Position numbers and translations under genes: made by a program | In this document: in pieces, positions 5,955 to 12,497 of the stretch | Position numbering within the stretch: position 1 is the first letter of the stretch | How the letters are laid out: every line of letters begins with the position of its first letter | Notes under the pieces: model-generated | The model's input: the letters and a program-made list of their open reading frames with translations, nothing else | The model's database searches: none | Told to the model about the DNA's origin: nothing | From: Micavibrio aeruginosavorus | Lineage (GTDB): Bacteria; Pseudomonadota; Alphaproteobacteria; UBA9219 | Assembly: GCA_020720905.1 (NCBI GenBank) | Contig: DYNT01000024.1 | Coordinates: forward strand, 1-12,497 | Direction: 5' to 3' | DNA length: 12,497 bases

Positions 5955-6044
5955 AACAGGAGTGCGGGATGACGAAGAACGGGAGTGCGGGATGACGAAG
6001 AACAGGAGTGCGGGATGACGAAGAACAGGAGTGCGGGACGAAGG
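5940..6044. repeat. Right tandem array of family 1 element, four and a half 23-bp units
   Basis: Units beginning TGCGGGATGACGAAG start at 5940, 5963, 5986 and 6009, exactly 23 bases apart, with a truncated fifth at 6032. The second unit has one A-to-G change; the other three are identical. Each unit carries the right terminal repeat and so is complementary to the GTCATCCCGCA of the left array. The rest, up to the mutL stop codon at 6091, is a degraded G-rich tail containing another ATGACGA. Confidence 0.9.
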
Positions 6045-6090
6045 GGGGGAATGACGAGGGGCAATTATGAGAAAAACCTTTCTCTCCTCC

Positions 6091-7872
6091 CTATCGTCGG
6101 TCAAACAATGTCTGCAAGTCGCTTAGCTTGAGTTCAACATAGGTGGGGCGGCCATGGTTGCATTGGCCTGTGTTGGGCGTTTCCTCCATCTGGCGGAGGA
6201 GCGCGTTCATCTCATCCACGTTCAATTTGCGACCCGCCCTGACCGAGCCATGACACGCGATGCGCGAACACAACGATTCCAGCCGTTTTTCTAAAGCCCG
6301 CGACGTTTCGTTTTCCGCGAGTTCCTCCGCCACATCAGCCAGAAGCTCTTTGACAGAAACTTGCCCGATCAGCGCGGGCGTTTCACGCACCAGCACCGCG
6401 CCCTCGCCAAAGCCTTCGATCACAAGGCCAAGGCGCGCCAAATCCTGCGCCGCGCTTAACAGACGCGAAGCCGCGCCCGCGCCAACCTCTACCACATCGG
6501 GGATCAACAGAATCTGGCTTTTCACGCCGCCAGCCGCCAGCGCGGCCTTCATCTTCTCATAGACGATGCGTTCATGCGCCGCGTGTTGATCGATGATCAT
6601 CACGCCATCATCCGTTTGCGCGACGATAAACGTGCCATGCACCTGCGCCACCGCCGCGCCAAGCCGCCCGAACGAGGAAGGCGCATAAGGCGCAGCCGTT
6701 GCGCTGGGCATCGCCCGTGCGTGCGGCGGCATGGCGTTATCCAGCATGCCTTCCGTAAACCCATGAGCCGAAGGCACACGGAAAGACGGGGGCTGTGAGA
6801 ACGAAGGCGAAGCCTCCGCCTGCATCATCGTCATCGCGGTCGGCGTCAACGCGCTGGTCGTGAATTGCGCCGCTCCTTCCAGCGCATGACGGATGGCCGT
6901 GACGATCAGACCGCGCACGCGCCCGCTATCGCGAAAGCGCACCTCCGCTTTGGTTGGATGCACGTTCACGTCCACCTCTCGCGCAGGCACATCCAAAAAC
7001 AAAACGACCGCCGGATGCCGCCCACTGGGGAGCAAGTCCCCATATGCGCCGCGCACCGCGCCCATCAAAACCTTATCGCGCACAGGGCGGCCATTGACGA
7101 ACAAATACTGATGGCGCGTTGTCGGGCGATGCGCGGTGGGCAACCCCGCATAGCCCGAAAGGCGCATGCCCTCGCGCTCATAATCCAGTAGAGCCGCATT
7201 GCCCATAAACGCATCGCCAAGAACGGCGGAAAGCCGCTCGCGCCGTTTTTCTGGTGCGGCAAGAAGCGCGGGCGTCGCGCCATAGCGCACAGGGCGACGG
7301 TCGTCCTCGGTCAGCGTGATCGCCACGTCCTCATGCGCCATTGCAATTTTCTCGATCATCTCACGCGCCGCTTCGGCCTCGGTGCGGGGCGCTTTCAAAA
7401 ACTTCAGCCGCGCAGGCGTCGCGAAGAACAAATCGCGCACTTCAACCACTGTTCCTTCGGGCAGAGCAGCAGGTTTAACGGGAAGAACAACGCCGCCTTC
7501 CACGCTTATCTGCCACGCTTCATCCGCGCCTTTTGCGCGACTGGCAATCGTCAAACGCGCCACCGCGCCGATGGAAGGCAGAGCCTCGCCACGAAAACCA
7601 AAGCTTTGGATATTCCACAGATCCTCATCAGGAAGCTTGGACGTCGCATGACGCTCGATGCACAGCGCAAGCTCCTCCCGCGTCATGCCCGCGCCGTTAT
7701 CCGCCACGCGGATCAGCGCTTGCCCGCCTTCGCGCAGCGTAATGTCAATAGAGGTCGCGCCAGCATCCAGCGCGTTTTCGACAAGCTCTTTCACAGCGGC
7801 AGCGGGGCGCTCGACCACCTCGCCCGCCGCGATGCGGTTCACCAAGGAGGGTGGAAGGAGGCGCAGGGTCAT
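6091..7872 (-). CDS. mutL: DNA mismatch repair protein MutL
   Basis: MutL couples MutS mismatch recognition to strand incision. The product is 593 residues. The N-terminal GHKL ATPase has ERPAAAVKELVENALDAGAT (21-40), with E29 and N33 at the same numbers as in E. coli, then DNGAGM and GFRGEALPSIG. A Pro/Ser/Met-rich linker at about 345-415 joins the C-terminal dimerisation domain. There, DQHAAHERIVYE (428-439) fits the DQHA(X)2E(X)4E endonuclease motif, and ACHGSVRAG and CNHGRP (571-576, usually CPHGRP) complete the metal site. So this is a nicking-type MutL, as expected without MutH. I start at 7872 because homologues begin there and this ATG overlaps the glycosyltransferase stop as ATGA. 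It is last in a four-gene operon and converges with rsmD. Confidence 0.95.
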   Translation of the reverse strand: MTLRLLPPSLVNRIAAGEVVERPAAAVKELVENALDAGATSIDITLREGGQALIRVADNGAGMTREELALCIERHATSKLPDEDLWNIQSFGFRGEALPSIGAVARLTIASRAKGADEAWQISVEGGVVLPVKPAALPEGTVVEVRDLFFATPARLKFLKAPRTEAEAAREMIEKIAMAHEDVAITLTEDDRRPVRYGATPALLAAPEKRRERLSAVLGDAFMGNAALLDYEREGMRLSGYAGLPTAHRPTTRHQYLFVNGRPVRDKVLMGAVRGAYGDLLPSGRHPAVVLFLDVPAREVDVNVHPTKAEVRFRDSGRVRGLIVTAIRHALEGAAQFTTSALTPTAMTMMQAEASPSFSQPPSFRVPSAHGFTEGMLDNAMPPHARAMPSATAAPYAPSSFGRLGAAVAQVHGTFIVAQTDDGVMIIDQHAAHERIVYEKMKAALAAGGVKSQILLIPDVVEVGAGAASRLLSAAQDLARLGLVIEGFGEGAVLVRETPALIGQVSVKELLADVAEELAENETSRALEKRLESLCSRIACHGSVRAGRKLNVDEMNALLRQMEETPNTGQCNHGRPTYVELKLSDLQTLFDRR

Positions 7873-8903
7873 GGCCTCTCCAGCCCCAAATGGTCTTCCC
7901 AAGCCGCCGCCACAGCATCCCACGACAGCGCGGCGCGTGTTTCCTGCGCGGCGGCGTGCTGCGCCAGCCATAGCGAGTCCTCTTGCAAAAGCCGTAAGGC
8001 GGCCTGCGCAAAAGCTTCGGGATTTTGCCGTATAAAGCCCGTCTGCCCATCGATCACGCGCTCAGAAAGTGAGCCAAGACCAGCCGTCACCAGCGGTAAG
8101 CCCGCCGCTTGCGCTTCCGCCGCCGCGAAGCAAAACGTTTCACCCTCATCGCCGCGATAGAGCATCACGCGACTGTTTTGCATCGCTTCGGCCAGCGCGT
8201 CTTTAGGCAACGGTTCATGCAAGACAACGCCCACCGCCGCGTAGCCTTCGGCATGGGCCAAGGCTTTCTCAATCTTATCATCCTTGCGCGATCCATAATT
8301 GCTGCGCCCCGCATAAACGTGCAGCGTGGCGTGGGGCATCGCGGGATGGATCAACCGCGCCCACACATCCAAAACCCAATCAAGATGGCGGCGCGGGTTC
8401 GACAGGAAAAGCGCAGACGGCGCGGGTGGCGCGGTCAGCGCGGGCAGAGAGGCAAACGGATCCCCCACGCCATGGGGGATCAGCGCAGGCTTAAAGGCGG
8501 GGAGCCAGCGCGGCCACGTCGTGCGATGATAAGCACCCAAAAACACCAAGGAAGGACGATAGCGCAAATAGGACAGCGCATGGTGCGGCTTGCGCATATA
8601 CCGCGCAGGCCCATGCATCCATAAGGCTTTGCGATGGCCTTGCGCGTGGGCGAACAATTTGGCCACGCAGTTGGCGATTAAAAGATCGTAATGTTCACCC
8701 CATGGCGTAAACAACGGGCGATACAAAACGCCGTTCACTTTTTCATCCGCGGCCACCATGCCATGAACGGCCACGCGGTGGCCTCGCGCCGCCAGCGTCT
8801 GCGCCAGCATCACCGTTGCCGTTTGAATGCCACCCAAAGGGCCTTCGCGCAAAGACGTGCCCGTAAAAGGAAAACTGTCATCAAGAAAAGCGATCCGCGC
8901 CAT
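7869..8903 (-). CDS. GT4-type glycosyltransferase
   Basis: This gene encodes 344 residues with a GT-B fold layout. The N-terminal half has an early glycine-rich acceptor loop, GPLGGIQTATV (21-31), after a MARIAFLDDSFPF strand. The C-terminal half begins near ALFLSNPRRHLDWVLD, and VMLYRGDEGETFCFAAAEA carries the EX7E motif (E255 and E263) that binds the nucleotide-sugar in family GT4. AAGLPLVTAG and a VIDGQTGFI loop follow, as is usual. The sugar and acceptor cannot be told; a cell-surface polysaccharide or lipid is the common role. It has no membrane segment. The ATG at 8903 has AAAGG seven bases upstream, 15 bases after the pentapeptide gene's stop, and its TGA overlaps the mutL ATG by ATGA. 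The annotation as a glycosyltransferase is firm; the pathway is not. Confidence 0.85.
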   Translation of the reverse strand: MARIAFLDDSFPFTGTSLREGPLGGIQTATVMLAQTLAARGHRVAVHGMVAADEKVNGVLYRPLFTPWGEHYDLLIANCVAKLFAHAQGHRKALWMHGPARYMRKPHHALSYLRYRPSLVFLGAYHRTTWPRWLPAFKPALIPHGVGDPFASLPALTAPPAPSALFLSNPRRHLDWVLDVWARLIHPAMPHATLHVYAGRSNYGSRKDDKIEKALAHAEGYAAVGVVLHEPLPKDALAEAMQNSRVMLYRGDEGETFCFAAAEAQAAGLPLVTAGLGSLSERVIDGQTGFIRQNPEAFAQAALRLLQEDSLWLAQHAAAQETRAALSWDAVAAAWEDHLGLERP

Positions 8904-8918
8904 GCTGTTTCCTTTCTT

Positions 8919-10181
8919 TTATTGCTTCGCTGCGTTGATTTGCTTTTGCTGCGCGGGGGAAAGGCGCGCGCCAGCCATCTTGGCGTCTGTCAACACAGCG
9001 CCCGTTAAATCGCTGCCCATGAAATTGGCGTTCGTCAAATCCGCGCCGCTCAAGTTCACCTGTCTTAGATTCGCGTGAGATAAATTAGCATAACGCAGCG
9101 CCGCGCCCACAAGGCTTGTCACGACCAAACGGCTTGCTGTGACTTCAAGAGGTTGCAACTGCGCACCTTGCAGGTTCGCGTTACAGAAGTTCGCGCCGGA
9201 AAAATCGCTGCCGCGCAGATCGGCGCGGGCAAAGCTGACGTGGCGCAAATCAGCCTCACGCATATCCACGACTTGCATTTGTGCATCGGAAAAATCAAGG
9301 CCATACAGCATCGCGCCGCGCCCGCGCATCATGCTTAAAAGCGCCCGCGCCATGGACGGTGAGCGCCGCAAATCATAGTAATCAATCTCCAGCCGCCGCC
9401 CATTTTTGCCATCGCCGCCCAGCCAAATCATATGCTGGCGCAAACACTCCGACAAAGGCTCTGGCAGATTTTGGGCGGTAGGGCCCATCGGTGCTTCGGT
9501 CAAAGCGCCCTCGGTAAACGCTTCGTCCAGCTTGGTCGCGTTCGTTGTCACGTTGATCAAAATCGCGCCGCGCAGGTTCGCGCCCTTCACATCGCACATA
9601 CTTAAATCGGCATCTTGCAAATCAACGCCCACCATGTTGACGCCCTGCAAATTGGCGCGAACAATTTTACACCCGCGCATCGTTGCGTCGCTGAAATCGC
9701 AGTTGTTGGCAATCGCGCCCGACAGTTTGGCGCGGGAGAGGTTCGCGCCGCTTAGGTCCGCCGTTCCCGTTCCCGCCATGGGCAGCTCACTTGTTCCGGG
9801 GATCATCTGCACGCCCTCACGCGTTGTCATCGTGCCTTCGCGCAAATCAACGTCCGTCAAATCCGCGCCGATCAATTGCGCGCCGCGCATGCAAATACCA
9901 CGCAAATCGGCGCGCACAAGGCTGGAGCCTTGCATCTGGGCAAGGCGCACATCGGCGCTGAACAGGTTCGCATAATCCAGCTTGGTATCGCGCAAGTCGG
10001 CTTGGCACAACGCCGCGCCCGTGAAATCGGCATGCGAGAGATCATGGCCAGAAAGGTTCAATCCCGACAAATCATGATGCGCCAAAATCGCCCGCATCCC
10101 GCCCATACGGGCAGCGCGGAACATGGCGTGCTTTTGCACCATCGCATCAAGGGTCGTCTGGTCGATTTTGATCAGAGGCAA
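8919..10181 (-). CDS. Pentapeptide-repeat protein with internal duplication
   Basis: This gene encodes about 420 residues, dominated by A(D/N)LXX pentapeptides that fold as a right-handed quadrilateral beta-helix. No signal peptide or membrane segment is visible. Counting from the TTG start, repeats fill about 33-117, 139-217 and 291-406. The segment between the last two (218-290) includes LRQHMIWLGGDGKNGRRLE. A similar pattern (VQKHAMFRAARMGGMRA) precedes the first block, so the protein looks like two cap-plus-helix units. I start at TTG 10181 because a perfect GGAGGTGA lies just upstream. The longer reading to 10274 would overlap the carboxypeptidase by 100 bases, and the next ATG (10142) is far from any ribosome-binding site. 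Function unknown: some pentapeptide proteins mimic DNA or scaffold others. Confidence 0.85.
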   Translation of the reverse strand: MPLIKIDQTTLDAMVQKHAMFRAARMGGMRAILAHHDLSGLNLSGHDLSHADFTGAALCQADLRDTKLDYANLFSADVRLAQMQGSSLVRADLRGICMRGAQLIGADLTDVDLREGTMTTREGVQMIPGTSELPMAGTGTADLSGANLSRAKLSGAIANNCDFSDATMRGCKIVRANLQGVNMVGVDLQDADLSMCDVKGANLRGAILINVTTNATKLDEAFTEGALTEAPMGPTAQNLPEPLSECLRQHMIWLGGDGKNGRRLEIDYYDLRRSPSMARALLSMMRGRGAMLYGLDFSDAQMQVVDMREADLRHVSFARADLRGSDFSGANFCNANLQGAQLQPLEVTASRLVVTSLVGAALRYANLSHANLRQVNLSGADLTNANFMGSDLTGAVLTDAKMAGARLSPAQQKQINAAKQ

Positions 10182-11116
10182 GAGGTCACCTCCATAACGC
10201 TTTGCCCTTGCTTCAAGGTCAAAGACACAGACGCGCCAACAGGGAACGTCATCAAATGCCGCCCATGCCCGCACGGCACGTTAAAAGCGAGAGGAATGGC
10301 GGGGGGAAGATGCTTGCGCAGGATGTCTTTCAAACTGTGGCCATAAATCGTGTGTTCTTGTGGATCAAGATCAGGCTTTTCATCCAAAATCCCGACCATC
10401 TCGCCCACCAAAACAGCACGAACACCCTTAAACTTTCCGGCAAGGCGCAGGTGCGTCAGCGTGCGCTCAATGCGATACAAAGGCTCCTCAACATCCTCAA
10501 TAAAAAGAATGGCGTTTTCGCCTGACCAATCATAGGGCGTGCCGATCAGCGTTTGCAGCAAACTAAGATTCCCGCCAACCAAACGCCCCTGCGCCGCGCC
10601 TTCGCGATCAACATCAATGGCGGACAAAGGCAGGGTGCACCCGCCTTGCGCTATCATGGCAAACAAAGAGTCTTCCGTTCGCGCATCGGTGTTTTCTGGC
10701 AAAAAACTCCACCCCATCGAGCCATGAAACGTCACTAGGCCCGTTTTTGCCGTGATCGCATTGAGCAGCGCGGTCATATCCGAAAAGCCGACAAAGGGCT
10801 TAGGGTTCTTTTGAATGGCTTCGTAATCCAGCCTCTCCAAAAGCTGCGAGGAACCCGTTCCGCCGCGCACGCAAAAAATGGCCTTGATCGAAGGATCAAC
10901 GAACATGTCCATAAGCGCCTGCGCCCGCTCCGCATCGCTGCCCGCCAGCGTTCCGTTCTTTAAAGAACATTGCTTGTGAACAACAACCTGATAACCGCGC
11001 TCCATCAGCTTCTTTTCAAAAGCATCAAGCCACGCGGCAGGCGCATGGCAACTCGGCGCGACGATGCCGACCTTGCCTTGAGGGGGGAGAAGCGGCGGGA
11101 AAAAGGACTGAATCAT
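10172..11116 (-). CDS. LD-carboxypeptidase, peptidase family S66
   Basis: LD-carboxypeptidases (LdcA type) remove the terminal D-alanine from tetrapeptides during murein recycling in the cytoplasm; related S66 members degrade microcin C. The product is 314 residues, the usual length. VGIVAPSC lies at about 16-23, CVRGGTGSSQLLERLDY at about 82-98, and GFSD with the nucleophile S112 follows. HGSMGW is at about 131, NLSLLQTLIGTPY at 183-195, FIEDVEEPLYRIERT carries the acid (about E207), and GHGRH carries H284. These positions sit close to Ser115, Glu217 and His285 of the Pseudomonas enzyme. The ATG at 11116 follows GGTGAG. A longer in-frame reading to 11266 would run through a repeat element and is rejected. 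There is no signal peptide. It is first in the operon, and its end overlaps the pentapeptide gene by ten bases. Confidence 0.9.
   Translation of the reverse strand: MIQSFFPPLLPPQGKVGIVAPSCHAPAAWLDAFEKKLMERGYQVVVHKQCSLKNGTLAGSDAERAQALMDMFVDPSIKAIFCVRGGTGSSQLLERLDYEAIQKNPKPFVGFSDMTALLNAITAKTGLVTFHGSMGWSFLPENTDARTEDSLFAMIAQGGCTLPLSAIDVDREGAAQGRLVGGNLSLLQTLIGTPYDWSGENAILFIEDVEEPLYRIERTLTHLRLAGKFKGVRAVLVGEMVGILDEKPDLDPQEHTIYGHSLKDILRKHLPPAIPLAFNVPCGHGRHLMTFPVGASVSLTLKQGQSVMEVTSCL
10188..10193 (-). promoter_or_regulatory. Perfect Shine-Dalgarno inside the carboxypeptidase gene
   Basis: GGAGGT (continuing to GGAGGTGA) on the minus strand, six bases before a TTG at 10181-10179. It lies within the last codons of the LD-carboxypeptidase and points to a TTG start with translational coupling. 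Confidence 0.7.
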
Positions 11117-11163
11117 AAGTCTCACCGTAAAAAAACGTTTCAAGGCTCTTTTTCGCAAAATAG

Positions 11164-11243
11164 AAACCCCTCTCCCCTTGCGGGAGAGGAAGCGAAAACT
11201 TGGACTTACACAGTAAGTCCTTAGTTTTCGCAGGTGAGGGGTT
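11164..11243 (+). repeat. Family 2 structured repeat, copy C (forward)
   Basis: The architecture is the same as copies A and B. Hairpin 1 is CCTCTCCC-CTTGC-GGGAGAGG (11169-11189). Hairpin 2 has lower stem GCGAAAACT (11192-11200) with AGTTTTCGC (11223-11231) and upper stem GGACTTAC-ACA-GTAAGTCC (11202-11220). The tail GAGGGGTT (11236-11243) pairs with AACCCCTC (11165-11172). Compared with copy A, both stems differ by paired changes that keep base-pairing. It lies between the divergent carboxypeptidase and phosphoribosyltransferase-like genes. Confidence 0.85.
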
Positions 11244-11265
11244 ATCTTGCCCGTCGGGCGCATCA

Positions 11266-11318
11266 AACCCCTCCCCGAAATTGCTGCGCAATTTCGATCT
11301 TCCCGCAGGGGGAAGGTG
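11266..11318 (-). repeat. Family 2-like structured repeat, copy D (inverted)
   Basis: Read on the minus strand it has hairpin 1 CTTCCC-CCTGC-GGGAAG (11315-11299) and hairpin 2 CGAAATTGC-GCA-GCAATTTCG (11296-11276). The tail GGGGAGGGGTT ends at 11266. Its order matches copies A-C, but hairpin 2 is shorter and its cap sequence is different, so it is a cousin rather than a close copy. It faces copy C tail-to-tail across 22 bases, as B faces A; the gap holds a small hairpin, GCCCG-T-CGGGC. Confidence 0.65.
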
Positions 11319-11459
11319 ATTCTATTGCAGCGAAAACGACCCTACAGCTTAAACCTAATTCATCCTGTCCATAAAGTCATGTTTTTCTGTTGATTCAAAG
11401 CCGTTATCCTTTCATGGTAGGGGCTCTTTCTTACTTAGAATCGAAAAAGGCTTTTCCCC
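11319..11459. other. Rest of the divergent intergenic region
   Basis: No gene is visible between the repeat pair and the ATG at 11460. The promoter of the 11460 gene should lie here. TAGAAT at 11436-11441 could be a -10 box, but it sits very close to the start codon and has no good -35. A purine-rich AAAAAGG (11444-11450) serves as the ribosome-binding site, nine bases before the ATG. Confidence 0.3.
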
Positions 11460-12377
11460 ATGATCCTATCCCCCGCCGCCCTACTCAAACGCATTCATGA
11501 CACCAAGGCCGTATCAATCTGGAACCGCCAGACAGGCCCCATCTTTTGGTATGCCGCCAGCGTGCCAGGCCCGTTTTATGTGAATACGGAACTGGTGATC
11601 GGCAAGGACCTCTCCGCCTCTTTGCTCAAGCAAATCACGACGATTGTAGCGGAAACGAAAGGCGCTGCAGAACGTGCGCAAAAGCTAGAGACGCTGATCA
11701 TGGATGCGTTTAACGCCGATGAAACCTATCGCAACATTATTGAAACGATGGTGGCCAAAACGACCGAGTCGTTTTCTAGCGATTCGTTTTCGCTGCTTTC
11801 CGGCGGCGAGCGGCGCGATTGGCTGTTCTCCATCCCGATGGCCAAGCTGATGGGGCTTCGGCATGTTTATCTGTTCAAAAACGGCGATTTTTACTGCGAA
11901 AAACCTCTGGCCATGGGTGAAGTCGCGCTGCATGTCGCTGACCTGATCAACAATGCCGCCAGCTATTTCGATGCGTGGCTCCCCATCCTTGAAAAAGCGG
12001 GGCTGGCCTGCGTTGGAACCGTCTCTGTCAACGTGCGCGGGCGTGTCGGCACGGATCGCCTGAAAGCCAACGGGCAAAAGGTTGTGACGCTGAATACCAT
12101 CGATACAGGCTTTTTTGAACAGTCCCAAGCAGACGGTCTGATTGATGCGGGAACGCTGGAGGAAATCCGGCTGTTCTTCAAAGGCGCACAAGAATGGGCC
12201 TCGGCCTACTTGATGGATCATCCCGAACTGTTCAACGCCAGCGGCATTGATGCCAAATCATTTGAACGGCTGGAGAGCTTTTTTACGAAAGACCCGTGGG
12301 GCTTAAAAGAGTCTCATGCGGCCTTTTTCGAAGCCATGCACCGCGCCATTGAGGAAAGCAAAGCGCAGCGCGATTAA
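11460..12377 (+). CDS. Orotate phosphoribosyltransferase-like protein
   Basis: This gene encodes 305 residues; the ATG is preceded by AAAAAGG nine bases away. The middle resembles the type I phosphoribosyltransferase fold of the orotate enzyme. GPFYVNTELV (37-46) is reminiscent of the substrate-facing SG-S-FY-D strand. LLSGGERRDWLFSIPMAKLMGL (112-133) and HVYLFKNGD correspond to the I-GG---GIP-A strand-turn-helix. LHVADLINNAASYFDAWLPILEKAG (157-181) occupies the place of the PRPP loop, yet it lacks the usual paired acids and TTG. The C-terminal 90 residues are an extra, mostly helical extension beyond the roughly 210-residue orotate enzyme. It is probably a paralogue with altered or lost catalysis rather than PyrE itself. 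It is transcribed divergently from the carboxypeptidase operon. Assignment is by eye and moderate. Confidence 0.55.
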   Translation: MILSPAALLKRIHDTKAVSIWNRQTGPIFWYAASVPGPFYVNTELVIGKDLSASLLKQITTIVAETKGAAERAQKLETLIMDAFNADETYRNIIETMVAKTTESFSSDSFSLLSGGERRDWLFSIPMAKLMGLRHVYLFKNGDFYCEKPLAMGEVALHVADLINNAASYFDAWLPILEKAGLACVGTVSVNVRGRVGTDRLKANGQKVVTLNTIDTGFFEQSQADGLIDAGTLEEIRLFFKGAQEWASAYLMDHPELFNASGIDAKSFERLESFFTKDPWGLKESHAAFFEAMHRAIEESKAQRD

Positions 12378-12416
12378 GGGATAAAGTTAAGCAAGAAGGA
12401 CACTATAGTCCGCACG

Positions 12417-12479
12417 CTTGAAACCCCGAATAATTTTTCACCATAGACTACGTCAACTTGAAAACCCGAAAACTTTTTG
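12417..12479. repeat. Imperfect 40-bp direct repeat at the window end
   Basis: CTTGAAACCCCGAA at 12417-12430 recurs as CTTGAAAACCCGAA at 12457-12470, each followed by a TTTTT run. 19 of 23 positions agree at a 40-base offset. An ATAG-C word precedes each copy at a 38-base offset. It may be the start of a longer array cut by the window edge. No gene is visible in 12378-12497. Confidence 0.5.
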
Positions 12480-12497
12480 GCCGCGTTTGCTTGTTTC

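Noticed and set aside
5701..6044. CRISPR array
   Set aside because: The 43-bp and 23-bp units are directly tandem without unique spacers, and no cas genes are nearby.
5592..6104. Repetitive small proteins read from the family 1 array (VIPHS- and RHPARS-type repeats)
   Set aside because: The periodicity comes from DNA repeats in a non-coding gap between convergent genes, and hairpin symmetry explains the sequence better than coding.
7870..7971. Upstream extension of mutL to an ATG at 7971
   Set aside because: The added 33 residues overlap the glycosyltransferase, are low-complexity Gly/Arg/Ala, and homologues begin at MTLRLLPPSLVNRIAAGE.
7333..8160. Open frames on the plus strand opposite mutL and the glycosyltransferase
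   Set aside because: They are shadows of GC-rich coding sequence. They are rich in Arg, Ala and His, have no ribosome-binding site, and lie opposite well-supported genes.
11164..11243. Cloverleaf-like fold taken for a tRNA
   Set aside because: There are only two hairpins plus a closing stem. It lacks T-loop and anticodon features, and the same fold occurs in other non-coding copies.
11117..11266. Upstream extension of the LD-carboxypeptidase to 11266
   Set aside because: It would translate through repeat copy C. The family's first conserved strand starts about 16 residues after the ATG at 11116, which has a ribosome-binding site.

Overview
The window looks like chromosomal DNA of an alphaproteobacterium. 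The evidence is a DUF6456-type protein, a MutL that carries its own endonuclease motif (as in lineages without MutH), a scoAB pair, rluB and rsmD homologues, moderately high GC, and dense intergenic palindromic repeats. I cannot name a genus; a Rhodospirillales- or Micavibrio-like lineage is only a guess. Most genes are housekeeping genes, and I see no phage, plasmid, transposase or CRISPR genes.

Layout. 1-170: one copy of a two-armed palindromic repeat (family 1). 454-687 (+): a small hypothetical protein, overlapped tail-to-tail by a DUF6456-like gene (607-1194, -). 1359-2717 (-): scoA-scoB, encoding 3-oxoacid CoA-transferase, closed by a clear intrinsic terminator at 1292-1333. 2901-3689 (+): an RluB/RsuA-family pseudouridine synthase. 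3728-3900: an inverted pair of a second repeat family (family 2). 3958-5046 (+): a cysteine-rich secreted esterase or lipoprotein of the LpqC/PHB-depolymerase type. 5134-5700 (+): rsmD. 5701-6044: a second family 1 element whose two ends have both been expanded into tandem arrays, lying between the convergent rsmD and mutL.

6091-11116 (-) is a tight four-gene operon. In transcription order it reads: S66 LD-carboxypeptidase, pentapeptide-repeat protein (apparent TTG start behind a perfect Shine-Dalgarno inside the previous gene), GT4-type glycosyltransferase, mutL (ATGA overlap). 11164-11318 holds two more family 2-type elements, again as an inverted pair. 11460-12377 (+) is a phosphoribosyltransferase-like gene. 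The window ends in a short imperfect 40-bp direct repeat.

Functionally, rluB and rsmD both modify rRNA and are often neighbours in alphaproteobacteria, so the esterase plus its repeats looks like an insertion between them. The carboxypeptidase and glycosyltransferase suggest cell-envelope work, co-transcribed with mismatch repair. The most unusual material is in the repeats. Family 2 copies keep the same folded geometry while their stem sequences change in a compensatory way. Family 1 copies keep the outer arms but carry different inner hairpins, and one copy has been tandemly amplified at both ends.
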